A DNA stretch of 64,000 bases from Ensifer sp. USDA 6670 (GCA_000421085.1 ATWE01000001.1:310001-374000); one strand, 5' to 3'. Numbered from the stretch's first letter, positions 8,772 to 17,995 are shown. The notes: generated by a model from the sequence alone, not told the origin. Numbers and translations are program-made.

Positions 8772-8882
8772 CCCCTCACCCTAACCCTCTCCCCGCAGGC
8801 GGGGAGAGGGGACTGGGGGCGTCGCGGCTGGTGTCCTTCTCCCCGTCAAACGGGGAGAAGGTCGCGGCAGCGGGATGAGGGG
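8772..8882. repeat. RIME-type intergenic mosaic element
   Basis: A complete element with two palindromes (CTCTCCCCGC / GCGGGGAGAG and CTTCTCCCCGT / ACGGGGAGAAG) bounded by CCCCTCACCCTAACCCTC and GCGGGATGAGGGGC. It fills the gap between the binding-protein and permease genes of the PotABCD-type operon, so its RNA hairpins may tune relative expression. Confidence 0.8.
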
Positions 8883-8899
8883 CGATCTTGCCCTTATGT

Positions 8900-10063
8900 T
8901 CAAGCCGATTTGAAACGCGCCATCAGCTCGGCGCGGCCCGGGTCCGTCAGCGTCACCGCGGCACCGAACTCGAGCGGGGTGAGGTTCGCTTCGTCCGGGT
9001 AGACGATCTTGTTCGAGGTGACATCGGTCGGGAGCAGCTTCATGACGCGGCTGTCGGTGGTCGGCGCGCCGTTGGCGATGTGTTCTTTGACGGCGTTTGC
9101 CGGGGTCATCAGGTAATCGAGCAATGCGTACCCCGCGGGCTTGTTCGCTGCACTCTTGGGGATCGCATAGAAGTCCGACCAGATCTCGCCGCCGTCCTTG
9201 CCGAGCACGAACTTGATCTCCGGCATGTCGCGATTGAGTTGGGCCCCGTCATTGGTCCAGCACATGGTCATCCATGCATCGGTCGCGCGCATCGACGGCT
9301 GATAGTCGCTGTTGATGGCATAGAGATGCGGCTTGACCTTGATCAGCAGCTCCTCGGCCTTGGCAAGCTCTTCGGGCTTGATCGAATTGAAGGAGAAGCC
9401 GAGCGAGACCAGCGCATTGCCGATGGTGGTGAGCTGATAGTCGTGCACCATGGCGCGGCCGTCGGCTTCCGTCATCGCAATCTCGAAGAAGTCCTTCCAG
9501 CTCGTAACCGGAGCCTTGATCTTGTCGGCATTCACCGCAATGCCGGTCGTTCCCCAGTTCTTCGGCACGGCATAGGTCTTGCCGTCGACGATGCCTTCAT
9601 TGGTGAAGCGCGCATTTTCCGTCGAGGCGTCGTAGTTGGGCAGCTTGGAAAGATCGAGCTCGTCGATCAGACCGAGCTTCACATAGGTCGAGATCGTGTA
9701 GTTCGTCGGCACGAAGAGGTCCCAGCCGGTGCCGCCGGCCTGCAGCTTCGCCAGCATTTCCTCGTTGGAACCAAAGACGTTGACTTCGACGGCGACGCCG
9801 GTGGCCGCGGTGAAGGATTCGAAGGTGGCGGGATCATGATAGTTCGGCCAGGTGGCGATCGACATTTGTGTGCCGAGCTCGCCGGCGGCGTAAGCGGCGG
9901 AGTTGAAGAGGCTGGGCTGGCGCGCCAATACGGCCGTCGCGAGGCCGAGGCCGGTGACGCCAAGGAAGTGGCGACGCGAAACGGAGCCGCGCTTCAGGCG
10001 CATCAGCTCGTCGGCAAGCTTGTCCGCGGTGATCGGAGCATTCTCTCTGTACCACTTGGTCAT
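8900..10063 (-). CDS. ABC transporter substrate-binding protein, PotD/PotF-like, Tat-exported
   Basis: A 387-residue periplasmic binding protein. About 28 residues precede a twin-arginine signal (SRRHFLGVTG followed by a hydrophobic stretch), so export by Tat is likely. The mature part has the PotD-family pattern: SIATWPNYHDPATFESF, WDLFVPTNYTISTYV, VPKNWGTTGIAVN and the late YALLDYLMTPANA. The family binds polyamines or related cations, but some members carry other amines. Given the carnitine genes beside it, a quaternary or polyamine substrate is plausible. The ATG at 10063 has GGGAACA upstream. Confidence 0.87.
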   Translation of the reverse strand: MTKWYRENAPITADKLADELMRLKRGSVSRRHFLGVTGLGLATAVLARQPSLFNSAAYAAGELGTQMSIATWPNYHDPATFESFTAATGVAVEVNVFGSNEEMLAKLQAGGTGWDLFVPTNYTISTYVKLGLIDELDLSKLPNYDASTENARFTNEGIVDGKTYAVPKNWGTTGIAVNADKIKAPVTSWKDFFEIAMTEADGRAMVHDYQLTTIGNALVSLGFSFNSIKPEELAKAEELLIKVKPHLYAINSDYQPSMRATDAWMTMCWTNDGAQLNRDMPEIKFVLGKDGGEIWSDFYAIPKSAANKPAGYALLDYLMTPANAVKEHIANGAPTTDSRVMKLLPTDVTSNKIVYPDEANLTPLEFGAAVTLTDPGRAELMARFKSA

Positions 10064-10112
10064 GATGCTGTTCCCTTATCGTTGACGTCAATTAACTGCG
10101 GCAGATCCGGCT

Positions 10113-11234
10113 TCAGGCCGGAAAGACATGCATTGCATTCGGGTCGAAGCTCAGCCCGATCCTTTCGCCGGGCACGGCGAGATCGCCGTCGTTCAGGCTG
10201 CGGCGGTCGGCCGTCACGAGAAAGTCGCCGAGGCCCTCGACCTCGACCGAATATTCGACGGAAGAGCCGAGGAAGATCCGGTGGGTCACCGTGCCTCGCA
10301 GCGCGGCGCTGCCATCGCGCACCAGGCTTATCGCCTCCGGGCGCAGAGCCACCATGACCGGGCCTGCCGTCCCGTTGGCGCGGGCGGGCTTGGCAAGTCC
10401 GACGCCATTGGCGAGGAGGACCGCGCCGGCGCCCGGTTCGATCGTCCCGGCGATACGGTTGGTCTTGCCGACGAAATCGGCGACGAAGAGGCTTGCCGGG
10501 CGATCGTAGATCTCCTGCGGCGGCCCGATCTGCACGATGCGGCCAGTGCTCATGACGCAGACGAAGTCGCTCATCGAGAGCGCCTCTTCCTGATCGTGCG
10601 TGACGAGCACGAAGGTGATGCCGAGCTCGCGCTGCAGGCTCTGCAGCTCGATCTGCATAGCGGTGCGCAGCTTCTTGTCGAGCGCTGCGAGCGGCTCGTC
10701 GAGGAGCAGCACCTTCGGCTTGTTGACGATCGCGCGGGCGAGCGCCACGCGCTGCTGCTGCCCGCCGGACATTTCGTGGATGCGGCGCTTGCCGAAGCCG
10801 CCGAGGCGGACCATCTCCAGCGCCTCCTGAGCGCGCCGGGTGATTTCGGCGGCCGGGATGCGGGGACGCATCTGCTTCAAACCATAGGCGACGTTCTGCT
10901 CGACATCGAGATGCGGGAAAAGCGCATATTGCTGGAACACCATGTTAACCGGCCGGCGATAGGCGGGCACGCCGTTCATCGGCTGGCCGCCGATATAGAC
11001 CATGCCTTCGCTCGGCTGCTCAAAGCCGCCGATCATGCGCAGGCATGTGGTCTTGCCGCAGCCGGATGGGCCGAGCAGCGCAACGAAGGCGCCCTTCGGC
11101 ACCGTCAGGTTAATGTCCGATACGGCCGTCACGCTGCCATAGCGTTTGGCGACCGAACGGAATTCGATGTCGTTCGTCGAAGCGGATGTCACGTCTGTTC
11201 CCTGCGGTCGTTCTTGGAATCGCTCGCGGTCCAT
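10113..11234 (-). CDS. ABC transporter ATP-binding protein, PotA-like
   Basis: A 373-residue ATPase with Walker [10 protein letters not shown]-loop VFQQYALFP, signature MSGGQQQR, Walker [12 protein letters not shown], the H-loop THDQEEA, and a C-terminal TOBE region. All catalytic residues are present, in contrast to the polyol importer ATPases further on. It is the first gene of the leftward operon ATPase, binding protein, permease, permease, SDR. GGAGG lies nine bases before the ATG at 11234; a GTG at 11192 is an alternative. The promoter lies in the gap with the divergent LuxR-type gene. Confidence 0.9.
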   Translation of the reverse strand: MDRERFQERPQGTDVTSASTNDIEFRSVAKRYGSVTAVSDINLTVPKGAFVALLGPSGCGKTTCLRMIGGFEQPSEGMVYIGGQPMNGVPAYRRPVNMVFQQYALFPHLDVEQNVAYGLKQMRPRIPAAEITRRAQEALEMVRLGGFGKRRIHEMSGGQQQRVALARAIVNKPKVLLLDEPLAALDKKLRTAMQIELQSLQRELGITFVLVTHDQEEALSMSDFVCVMSTGRIVQIGPPQEIYDRPASLFVADFVGKTNRIAGTIEPGAGAVLLANGVGLAKPARANGTAGPVMVALRPEAISLVRDGSAALRGTVTHRIFLGSSVEYSVEVEGLGDFLVTADRRSLNDGDLAVPGERIGLSFDPNAMHVFPA

Positions 11235-11292
11235 GCACCGCCGCCTCCACCGTCATTGTCGGATAGCCTAGTCAAAAGCGATCGGGCCGGTA

Positions 11293-11348
11293 TATACCCC
11301 AAGAGAGGTATTTCAAGCCAAAGTGCCCTGTGGAAGGAGTATACCCCA
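11293..11348. promoter_or_regulatory. Paired TATACCCCA direct repeats in the divergent promoter gap
   Basis: TATACCCCA occurs twice in the same orientation, at 11293-11301 and 11340-11348, 47 bases apart, between the transporter operon and the LuxR-type gene. Both copies are followed by a purine-rich stretch. They are candidate binding sites for the adjacent regulator or parts of its promoter; this is inference. Confidence 0.4.
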
Positions 11349-11376
11349 GAGCGGCGGAGCGAGCCGGGAGAACCGT

Positions 11377-12180
11377 TTGGGCATCGACCTCGACAGACTT
11401 TTTCAGGCGATGGCGCCGCTGGTGAACGGCGCCCCGATGGAGGACGAGGCTGTCGGCTGCACATTCCGGGGGTTGATGTCCACCCTGATGACGTTCGATT
11501 ATGTCGTCGTCTTCGCCTATCGGGGAAAAGAACGGCCGCTCGACCTATACAGCACGTTCGACGCCGAGGATCACGTGCTCTTCGTGAGCCTCTATCAGGC
11601 CGGACCTTATCTGCTCGATCCGTTCTATCACGCCGCTCGTGCTCCCAAGCCCGGCGTGTGGCGCATGCGGGAACTGGCGCCCGACCGCTTCTTCTCGAGC
11701 GAATACTACCGGACCTACTACGTCCAGACGGGGCTTGCAGAAGAAGTCGGCTTCTTCGTGCCGGTCAGCGAACAGGTCACCGTCGTCCTCTCATTGATGC
11801 GGCGGGAGGCGACGGGCGTATTCAGCGCGACGGAATTCGCACTGCTGAAGAAGGCAGAGCCGCTGGTGGCGGCTTTCGTGCGCCATCATTGGGCGGAACT
11901 CGACCGTCGCTTCGATACGGCGCTCGCGAAAAAGGACAGGGGCCGCCGAAAGGCGGCGCATCCGCCGGCAGATGGGGTCTGGCGGCATCTCAACCTCACC
12001 GAGCGGGAAGCCGCAATCATCGAGCTCGTGCTTCAGGGGCATTCTTCCGAATCGATCGGATTGAAGCTCGGCATCTCCACCGGCACGGTCAAAGTCCACC
12101 GCCGCAACGTCTATCGGAAGCTCGGCATTTCCTCGCAAACCCAGCTCCTGTCTCTCTATATCAAGAGTCTCGGTCAGTAG
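11377..12180 (+). CDS. LuxR-family transcription regulator
   Basis: A 267-residue protein with an uncharacterised N-terminal sensor part of about 190 residues and a C-terminal LuxR HTH (LTEREAAIIELVLQGHSSES, then IGLKLGISTGTVKVHRRNVY). I saw none of the tryptophan-rich pattern of an acyl-homoserine-lactone pocket, so it is more likely a solo sensing a metabolite. The TTG at 11377 has GGGAG seven bases upstream; an in-frame GTG at 11323 would add 18 residues. It is divergent from the PotABCD-type operon and is the obvious candidate to control it. Confidence 0.8.
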   Translation: MGIDLDRLFQAMAPLVNGAPMEDEAVGCTFRGLMSTLMTFDYVVVFAYRGKERPLDLYSTFDAEDHVLFVSLYQAGPYLLDPFYHAARAPKPGVWRMRELAPDRFFSSEYYRTYYVQTGLAEEVGFFVPVSEQVTVVLSLMRREATGVFSATEFALLKKAEPLVAAFVRHHWAELDRRFDTALAKKDRGRRKAAHPPADGVWRHLNLTEREAAIIELVLQGHSSESIGLKLGISTGTVKVHRRNVYRKLGISSQTQLLSLYIKSLGQ

Positions 12181-12302
12181 AGAGGCGTGCCTCGCCTCTG
12201 CCGATCACCTAAATCCCTTGGCTTTTCGAAAAACTCCGCGGAACGCATCCCCGCGTTTTTTCGGCATGCGAACAACTGAGGCTTGACAATTTTTTCAACC
12301 CG

Positions 12303-12357
12303 TGAAAATTATTTCATATCGAGATAAAAATATCATGCGCTGCAAAAAATATCATGC
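12303..12357. promoter_or_regulatory. Inverted and direct repeats upstream of eryD
   Basis: An inverted repeat TGAAA-N4-TTTCA at 12303-12316 is followed by two direct copies of AAATATCATGC at 12328-12338 and 12347-12357, 19 bases apart. The stretch is strikingly AT-rich for this genome. It lies just upstream of the SorC-type gene and could hold its promoter and autoregulatory operators. Confidence 0.4.
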
Positions 12358-12378
12358 AACGCAGCATGGGTGGAGGAT

Positions 12379-13338
12379 ATGGGGATCATCGGTGGAATGG
12401 CTGTCCGCGACGACGAGGCGAGCATGGCGACCCGCGCCGCCTGGCTGCATTACGCGGGCGGGCTGACCCAGGCCGAAGTCGCCAAGCGTCTGGGGCTCAC
12501 GTCGCTCAAAGCGCACCGGCTGATCATGAAGGCCAATCAGGAAGGGTTGGTGAAAGTCTATATCGACGGGGACGTCTCCGAATGCGTGGAACTGGAGCAG
12601 AAGCTTTCCAGCCGTTACGGCCTGGACTATTGCGAGGTGGTCCCGGACTTCGACAGCGACGACCTGCCGCTGAAGGCGCTCGGCATCTCCGGGGCGCAGT
12701 TTCTCAGGCGCGAGATCGAGCGCGGAGAGACGGCGCTGATCGGCGTCGGCCACGGACGCACGCTCGCAGCCAGCATCGAGTACATGCCGCGCACGGCGAG
12801 CAACAACACGCGCTTCGTTTCGCTGCTCGGCGGGCTCACACGCAAATTCTCCGCCAACCCGCATGACGTGATCCACCGCCTGGCCGAGCGCACAGGGGCC
12901 GAGGCCTATGTGATGCCGGTGCCGTTCTTCGCCAACACGGTCGAGGATCGGGATGTCCTTTTCAGCCAGCACGGCGTGCGTGAGGTCTTCGATCTCGCGA
13001 AGTCGGCCGACCTTCTGATGGTCGGCATCGGCACTGCCGAGCGCGAGGCATCGCTGGTGGCGACCGGGATGATCGAGATGAGCGAGATAGCGGAGATACA
13101 GAAAGCGGGCGGCGTCGGCGAGCTGCTCGGCCACTTCTTCGACGAGAAGGGCAGGCCGATCGAGACCGCGCTTTCGAACCGCACTTTCACACTTGGCCGG
13201 CAGGACCTGAAGAACCGCCGCACCGTGGCGATTGCCGGAGGCAGGGTCAAGACGCGCCCGATTCGCGCGGTCCTGGAGAGCGGGTTCCTGAGCGGACTCA
13301 TCACGGACGAGCGCACTGCGCAGACGCTGGCCGCTTGA
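12379..13338 (+). CDS. eryD: SorC/DeoR-family sugar-binding transcription regulator, EryD-like
   Basis: About 319 residues. An N-terminal HTH (WLHYAGGLTQAEVAKRLGLT, then SLKAHRLIMKA) is joined to a SorC-type sugar-phosphate-binding domain (GVGHGRTLAASIEYM, FVSLLGGLTRKF, DLLMVGIGT, GRPIETALSNRT, VAIAGGRVKTRPIRAVLESG). The length and fold match EryD, the erythritol repressor of Brucella. It precedes the polyol importer and kinase genes on the same strand. Several starts are possible (GTG 12370, ATG 12379, ATG 12397); I favour 12379 because GGTGGAGG precedes it. Confidence 0.8.
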   Translation: MGIIGGMAVRDDEASMATRAAWLHYAGGLTQAEVAKRLGLTSLKAHRLIMKANQEGLVKVYIDGDVSECVELEQKLSSRYGLDYCEVVPDFDSDDLPLKALGISGAQFLRREIERGETALIGVGHGRTLAASIEYMPRTASNNTRFVSLLGGLTRKFSANPHDVIHRLAERTGAEAYVMPVPFFANTVEDRDVLFSQHGVREVFDLAKSADLLMVGIGTAEREASLVATGMIEMSEIAEIQKAGGVGELLGHFFDEKGRPIETALSNRTFTLGRQDLKNRRTVAIAGGRVKTRPIRAVLESGFLSGLITDERTAQTLAA

Positions 13339-13452
13339 GAAAACATGGGGCCGAGGAGCGACGAAAATCGGCGCTGCGGTCCGGGAGGTAATACCGGTTG
13401 GGTAGCCGGCAGCTCAGTCGAGCAGTTTTACCCGTAGTGGAGGAGAGAACAG

Positions 13453-14898
13453 ATGTACGACAAGGAGAAAGACCTCATTGGCGCATTCCTGCGCGGAGAG
13501 GTGGACCGTCGCGGCCTGTTGAAGGGCCTTGGCGCGGCAGGCCTGACGGCGGGCACCGCCGGCACCCTGTTCAACATGATGTCGACCCAGGCGCTTGCCG
13601 CCGACTTCGACTGGAAGGCACATTCCGGCAAGTCGCTGAAGCTGCTCCTGAACAAGCACCCTTATGCCGATGCGATGATTGCCAATCTTCAGGCGTTCAA
13701 GGACCTGACCGGCATCGAAGTCACCTATGACGTTTTCCCGGAGGACGTCTATTTCGACAAGGTGACGGCGGCGCTGTCTTCCAGCTCGTCGGAATACGAC
13801 GCCTTCATGACCGGCGCCTATATGACCTGGACCTACGGTCCGGCCGGCTGGATCACGGACCTCAACGAGTGGATCAAGGATCCGGCGAAGACAAATCCGC
13901 AATATGGCTGGGACGACTTCCTGCCGGGCGTCAAGGCCTCCTGCGCGTGGAACGGCCAGCCGGGCGGTGCGCTCGGTTCGGAAGATGCCAAGCAATGGTG
14001 CATTCCATGGGGCTACGAGCAGAACAACCTCTCCTACAATCAGGAGATGTTCGAAAAGGTCGGTGCCAGCGTTCCGAAAAACCTCGATGAACTCGTCGCG
14101 ACGGCGGCAAAGCTCAACAAGGACGTAGGCGGCGGCGTCTACGGCATCGGCGTGCGCGGCTCCCGTTCCTGGGCGACCATCCATCCGGGCTTCCTTTCCG
14201 GCTACGCCAATTTCGGCCAGAAGGATCTGAACGTCTCGGAGGACGGCAAGCTTTCGGCCGCGATGAACACGGCGGAATCCAAGGCCTTCCACGCAAAATG
14301 GGTGCAGATGATCCAGGAAAGCGGCCCGAAGGACTGGTCGACCTATACCTGGTACCAGGTCGGCACGGACCTCGGTGCCGGCGCCTCCGCCATGATCTAC
14401 GACGCCGACATTCTCGGCTACTTCATGAATGGCGGCGACAACAAGATGGCGGGCAAGCTTGCTTACGCGCCCTTTGCCGCCAACCCCGAGGCAAAGGCTC
14501 CGACGCCGAACATCTGGATCTGGTCGCTGGCCATGTCCAACTTCGCGAAGGACAAGGATGCGACCTGGTACTTCCTGCAATGGGCATCGGGTCTCGAGCA
14601 CGCGATCTTCGGCGCGACGAAGATGGACTTCGTCAACCCGGTCCGGGCATCGGTCTGGAAGGACGAGATCTTCCGCGAGCGGCTGAACAAGAGCTATCCC
14701 GGATATGTGGAGATGCACGACGTTTCGGCGCCGGGCGCGAAGATCCACTTCACCCCCCAGCCCCTTTTCTTCGACCTCACCACCGAATGGGCGGCGACGC
14801 TGCAGAAGATGGTGGCGAAGGAAGTGCCGGTCGACGAGGGTCTCGACAGGCTTGTCGAGAGTATCGACCGGCAGCTCGCGGAAGCCGGGCTCGGCTGA
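13453..14898 (+). CDS. Polyol ABC transporter substrate-binding protein (MptABCDE-type system)
   Basis: A 481-residue family-1 solute-binding protein. The N terminus has a Tat-like motif (DRRGLLKGLGAAGL) and a hydrophobic stretch ending in ALA; a GGAGGAGAGAACAG ribosome site precedes the ATG. The mature part has VTYDVFPEDVYFDKV, YMTWTYGPAGWI and PWGYEQNNLSYNQEMF, as in carbohydrate uptake (CUT1) binding proteins. It is the first gene of a five-gene importer ahead of erythritol kinase, which fits the transporter of the S. meliloti erythritol/adonitol/L-arabitol locus as I recall it. It should capture tetritols or pentitols in the periplasm. Confidence 0.85.
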   Translation: MYDKEKDLIGAFLRGEVDRRGLLKGLGAAGLTAGTAGTLFNMMSTQALAADFDWKAHSGKSLKLLLNKHPYADAMIANLQAFKDLTGIEVTYDVFPEDVYFDKVTAALSSSSSEYDAFMTGAYMTWTYGPAGWITDLNEWIKDPAKTNPQYGWDDFLPGVKASCAWNGQPGGALGSEDAKQWCIPWGYEQNNLSYNQEMFEKVGASVPKNLDELVATAAKLNKDVGGGVYGIGVRGSRSWATIHPGFLSGYANFGQKDLNVSEDGKLSAAMNTAESKAFHAKWVQMIQESGPKDWSTYTWYQVGTDLGAGASAMIYDADILGYFMNGGDNKMAGKLAYAPFAANPEAKAPTPNIWIWSLAMSNFAKDKDATWYFLQWASGLEHAIFGATKMDFVNPVRASVWKDEIFRERLNKSYPGYVEMHDVSAPGAKIHFTPQPLFFDLTTEWAATLQKMVAKEVPVDEGLDRLVESIDRQLAEAGLG

Positions 14899-15009
14899 TC
14901 GCACTCCAGGCTTGGAGGAGGCGGGCGGACATCATCAGACGTCCGCATCCCGCTCCAGGCCAGCCCGCCGCCGGCGGGCCGCCGTTTCGGCACGAAGAGC
15001 AAATGAAGA

Positions 15010-15043
15010 GGGGGTCTGGCTGCGCCGGCCGCGGCCGACCCCT
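15010..15043 (+). other. Strong GC-rich stem-loop between binding-protein and permease genes
   Basis: GGGGTC at 15011-15016 pairs with GACCCC at 15037-15042, with further pairing inside (GGC with GCC). There is no T-run after it, so it looks like an mRNA stabiliser or attenuating hairpin within the operon rather than a full terminator. The 181-base gap it sits in is the largest inside the importer operon. Confidence 0.5.
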
Positions 15044-15079
15044 TATGTCATAGACACAGGCATTTAGACGGAGCTGGCC

Positions 15080-16003
15080 ATGGCTTCAGTAACGCACTCC
15101 AGCCCAAGGGGCAGCAGGTTCAGGATCAGCAAGAGGGCCTTGCCCTATGTGCTTTCCCTGCCGGCGCTTCTCGTGTGCATCGGCATCCTGATCCCGTTCT
15201 TCACGGCGGTGATCTATTCCTTCCAGCGCTACCGGCTGAGCCAGCCCTGGGCACGCCAGTTCAACTGGGGTGAGAACTATCTGAACTTCTTCACCGATCC
15301 GGGTTTCTGGAACACGCTGAAGATCTCGCTGCTCTATGCCGGGGTCACCGTGACCCTGGAGCTGCTGCTCGGTCTCGGCATCGCGCTGCTCCTGCAGCGC
15401 CGCTCCACGGTCAACAACTTCATCTCGATCATGCTGCTCCTGCCGCTGATGACGGCCCCGGCGCTCGCGGCGCTGATGTGGAAGCTGATGACAAATCCGG
15501 GATTCGGAATCCTGAGCTATCTCGCAAGTCTCGTAGGTCTTGAGAATTTCCGTTGGGCCTCGTCGCCGGACACGGCGCTGCTGACCGTCGTGCTCGTGGA
15601 CATCTGGGTCTATACGCCCTTCATCATGATCCTGCTGCTCGCCGGCCTGCGCTCGCTGCCGACGCAGCCTTTCGAAGCGGCGGCGCTCGACGGCGTGCCG
15701 CGCAGTTTCGTCTTCTTCCGCATCACCTTGCCGATGCTGACGCCCTATATCCTGACGGCGACGCTCTTCCGGCTGCTCGATTCGATCCAGCAGTTCGACA
15801 TCATCTACGCGATGACGCAGGGCGGGCCCGGGGACACGCTGACGGTCTTCCAGGTCGAGGCTTACCTCAACTTCTTCCAGTCGACCAATGTGGGGCGCTC
15901 CGCGGCGCTGCTGATCATCCTGTGGGCGATCACCTACGCGCTGTCGAACATCTTCATCAAGAACTGGCTCCGGCTGCGCGAACGCGCCCGCGGCGAAGCG
16001 TAA
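15080..16003 (+). CDS. Polyol ABC transporter permease 1 (CUT1, MalF-type)
   Basis: A 307-residue membrane permease with about six hydrophobic segments. The EAA loop is clear (EAAALDGVPRSFVFFRITLP, about 207-226), followed by the MalF-group signature QFDIIYAMTQGGPGDTL. It partners the next permease to form the pore and docks the two ATPases through its EAA loop. Confidence 0.88.
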   Translation: MASVTHSSPRGSRFRISKRALPYVLSLPALLVCIGILIPFFTAVIYSFQRYRLSQPWARQFNWGENYLNFFTDPGFWNTLKISLLYAGVTVTLELLLGLGIALLLQRRSTVNNFISIMLLLPLMTAPALAALMWKLMTNPGFGILSYLASLVGLENFRWASSPDTALLTVVLVDIWVYTPFIMILLLAGLRSLPTQPFEAAALDGVPRSFVFFRITLPMLTPYILTATLFRLLDSIQQFDIIYAMTQGGPGDTLTVFQVEAYLNFFQSTNVGRSAALLIILWAITYALSNIFIKNWLRLRERARGEA

Positions 16004-16014
16004 GGAGGCCGAAA

Positions 16015-16872
16015 ATGGAAACCACCTCTCCGGTCGAAAGGCTCCTGCGCGGCGTCGCGCTCACCCTGGTCGTCGTCTTCTTCATGTTTCCGATCGTCTG
16101 GATCTTCCTCATGTCGTTCCAGACGAACGAGACGATCCTCAGAATACCCCCGTCGGTGGTCTTCACGCCGACGCTCGAGAATTATGCGGCGCTGATCACC
16201 GGCAAACTCCAGACGGCTTCCGGCACGCTCGACATCGCCTTCATGCGCAACCTCGGCAATTCGGTCCTGCTGTCGGTCGCTTCCGTAGCGCTGGCGCTGG
16301 TCCTCGGCGTGCCGGCGGCCTATGCCTTCGCGCGGCACAAGTTCAGGGGGTCGGAGGATATCGCCTTCACGCTGCTCTCCTTCCGCTTTGCGCCGCCGCT
16401 GCTCGTGCTGCTGCCCCTGACGCAGTATTTTCAGTGGCTCGGCCTCTCGAACACCTATTTCGGTCTCATCTGGATCTACCAGCTGATCTGCCTGCCGCTC
16501 ATCCTCTGGATCGTGCGCGGCTACTTCGAGGACATCTCGGCCGACGTCGAATATGCCTACCGCATCGCCGGCCACTCCTGGTTCTCGACGTTCCGCAAGA
16601 TCGCTCTGCCGCTGGCAGGTCCCGGGATCGCAGCGGCCGGTCTGCTCGCCTTCATCTTCGCCTGGAACAATTTCGTGTTCGCCCTGGTGCTGGCTTCCGC
16701 AGACAAGCAGCCGGTGACAGTCGGCGCGCTCGCCTTCGTCACGGCATCGGGCATCCAGTACGGCCAGATCGCCGCCGCGATCGTGCTCTCGATCACGCCG
16801 ACGCTCGCACTCGCACTCTACGCCCAGCGCTACCTCGTCGAAGGCCTGTCGCTCGGTGCGGTGAAGGGATAA
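16015..16872 (+). CDS. Polyol ABC transporter permease 2 (CUT1, MalG-type)
   Basis: A 285-residue membrane permease. The ATG at 16015 follows AAGGAGG, and the upstream permease gene ends only 11 bases before. Seen: NSVLLSVASVALALVLGVPA, the EAA-type loop EYAYRIAGHSWFSTFRKIAL, and the MalG-group FAWNNFVFALVLA. It is the second half of the membrane channel. Confidence 0.88.
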   Translation: METTSPVERLLRGVALTLVVVFFMFPIVWIFLMSFQTNETILRIPPSVVFTPTLENYAALITGKLQTASGTLDIAFMRNLGNSVLLSVASVALALVLGVPAAYAFARHKFRGSEDIAFTLLSFRFAPPLLVLLPLTQYFQWLGLSNTYFGLIWIYQLICLPLILWIVRGYFEDISADVEYAYRIAGHSWFSTFRKIALPLAGPGIAAAGLLAFIFAWNNFVFALVLASADKQPVTVGALAFVTASGIQYGQIAAAIVLSITPTLALALYAQRYLVEGLSLGAVKG

Positions 16873-16876
16873 TCGA

Positions 16877-17995
16877 ATGACAACGCTGCAACTGAAAAAC
16901 ATCGTCAAGCGCTACAAGAGCCAGGCGGTCCTGGACGATCTCTCGCTCGACGTGGCCAATGGCGAGCGGCTGGTGCTCTTCGGTCCGTCCGGTTCCGGCA
17001 AGACCGTACTGCTCCGGCTGATCGCCGGCGTCATCGAACCGGATGGTGGCCGGGTCCTGATCGGCGGCGAGGATATGACTGACGTGGACGCGGAGCATCG
17101 CGGCCTCGGCATGGCGTTCCAGAACTTTGCACTGTTCCCGCATATGAGCGCCTTCGACAACATCGCCAGCGCGCTGACATCGCGGAAGTCTTCCAGGGAC
17201 ACGATCGCCGCCGGCGTGCACAAGGTCGCAAAGCTGCTGAAGATCGATCATGTGCTGAGCCATCATCCGAAGGCGCTTTCCAACGGCCAGAAACAACGCA
17301 CGGCGCTAGCCCGCGCCCTGGTGGGCTCGCCGCCGCTGTTGCTCCTCGACGACCCGCTTCGCAACGTCGACGCGAAGCTGCGCTTCGAGATGAGGCTGGA
17401 ACTGCCGCGCCTGCTTGCCGCTCAAGGGGCGACCGTCATCTACGTCACACAGGACTACAAGGAGGCAATGGCGCTCGGCGACCGCATCGCGGTCATGGCG
17501 CATGGGCGCATCCGCCAGATCGGCACGCCGGCGGAAATCTACAACGCGCCCGCCGACATCGAGATCGCCCGGCTCTTCGGCGATCCGACCATCAACCTGC
17601 TCGATGTCATGCCGCAGCGCGGTCCGGACGGCGTCTTCGTCGAACTTTCCGACATGCGGCTGCGCCTGCCGGGCTTCGGCGCGCAAATTGTCGAAAAGCA
17701 ATGCGTTCTCGGCCTGCGCCCGGAGACGATCGCTTTTGCCGAAGCCAGCGCGCATGGCGCAATCCCGGTGACGGTCGAGGCGGAAACGCCGCTCAACGAG
17801 AAGACGGTGACGCTGGCGCTGACGGTCCGCGGCCGCGAGATCCTGGTGTCCCGTCCTGCCGGCACCCCCGGCCCGGTCGCCGGACCGGCGCATATCGCAG
17901 TCGACGGTCGAGCGGCCTTTCTGTTCGACAAGGCGACGGGTCAGCGCATCCTTCCTTCCGAACTGGCATCCAAGCGCAATGGAGAAGCGGCATGA
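16877..17995 (+). CDS. Polyol ABC transporter ATPase 1 with degenerate catalytic residues
   Basis: A 372-residue ATPase of the MalK/UgpC group with a C-terminal TOBE region. Walker A (GPSGSGKT, about 36-43) and the Q-loop (Q82) are normal. The signature is LSNGQ rather than LSGGQ. The Walker B carboxylate is Asp (LLLLDDP, D159) where Glu is usual, and the switch histidine is Gln (VTQDY, Q192). These changes would weaken ATP hydrolysis at the site it builds. The next gene encodes a second, differently altered ATPase, so the two probably form a heterodimer. Confidence 0.88.
   Translation: MTTLQLKNIVKRYKSQAVLDDLSLDVANGERLVLFGPSGSGKTVLLRLIAGVIEPDGGRVLIGGEDMTDVDAEHRGLGMAFQNFALFPHMSAFDNIASALTSRKSSRDTIAAGVHKVAKLLKIDHVLSHHPKALSNGQKQRTALARALVGSPPLLLLDDPLRNVDAKLRFEMRLELPRLLAAQGATVIYVTQDYKEAMALGDRIAVMAHGRIRQIGTPAEIYNAPADIEIARLFGDPTINLLDVMPQRGPDGVFVELSDMRLRLPGFGAQIVEKQCVLGLRPETIAFAEASAHGAIPVTVEAETPLNEKTVTLALTVRGREILVSRPAGTPGPVAGPAHIAVDGRAAFLFDKATGQRILPSELASKRNGEAA

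Noticed and set aside
10128..12212. A 694-residue plus-strand open frame crossing the PotA-like gene and the LuxR gene
   Set aside because: It runs antisense through a clear ATPase and out of frame through the LuxR gene; no domain is seen.
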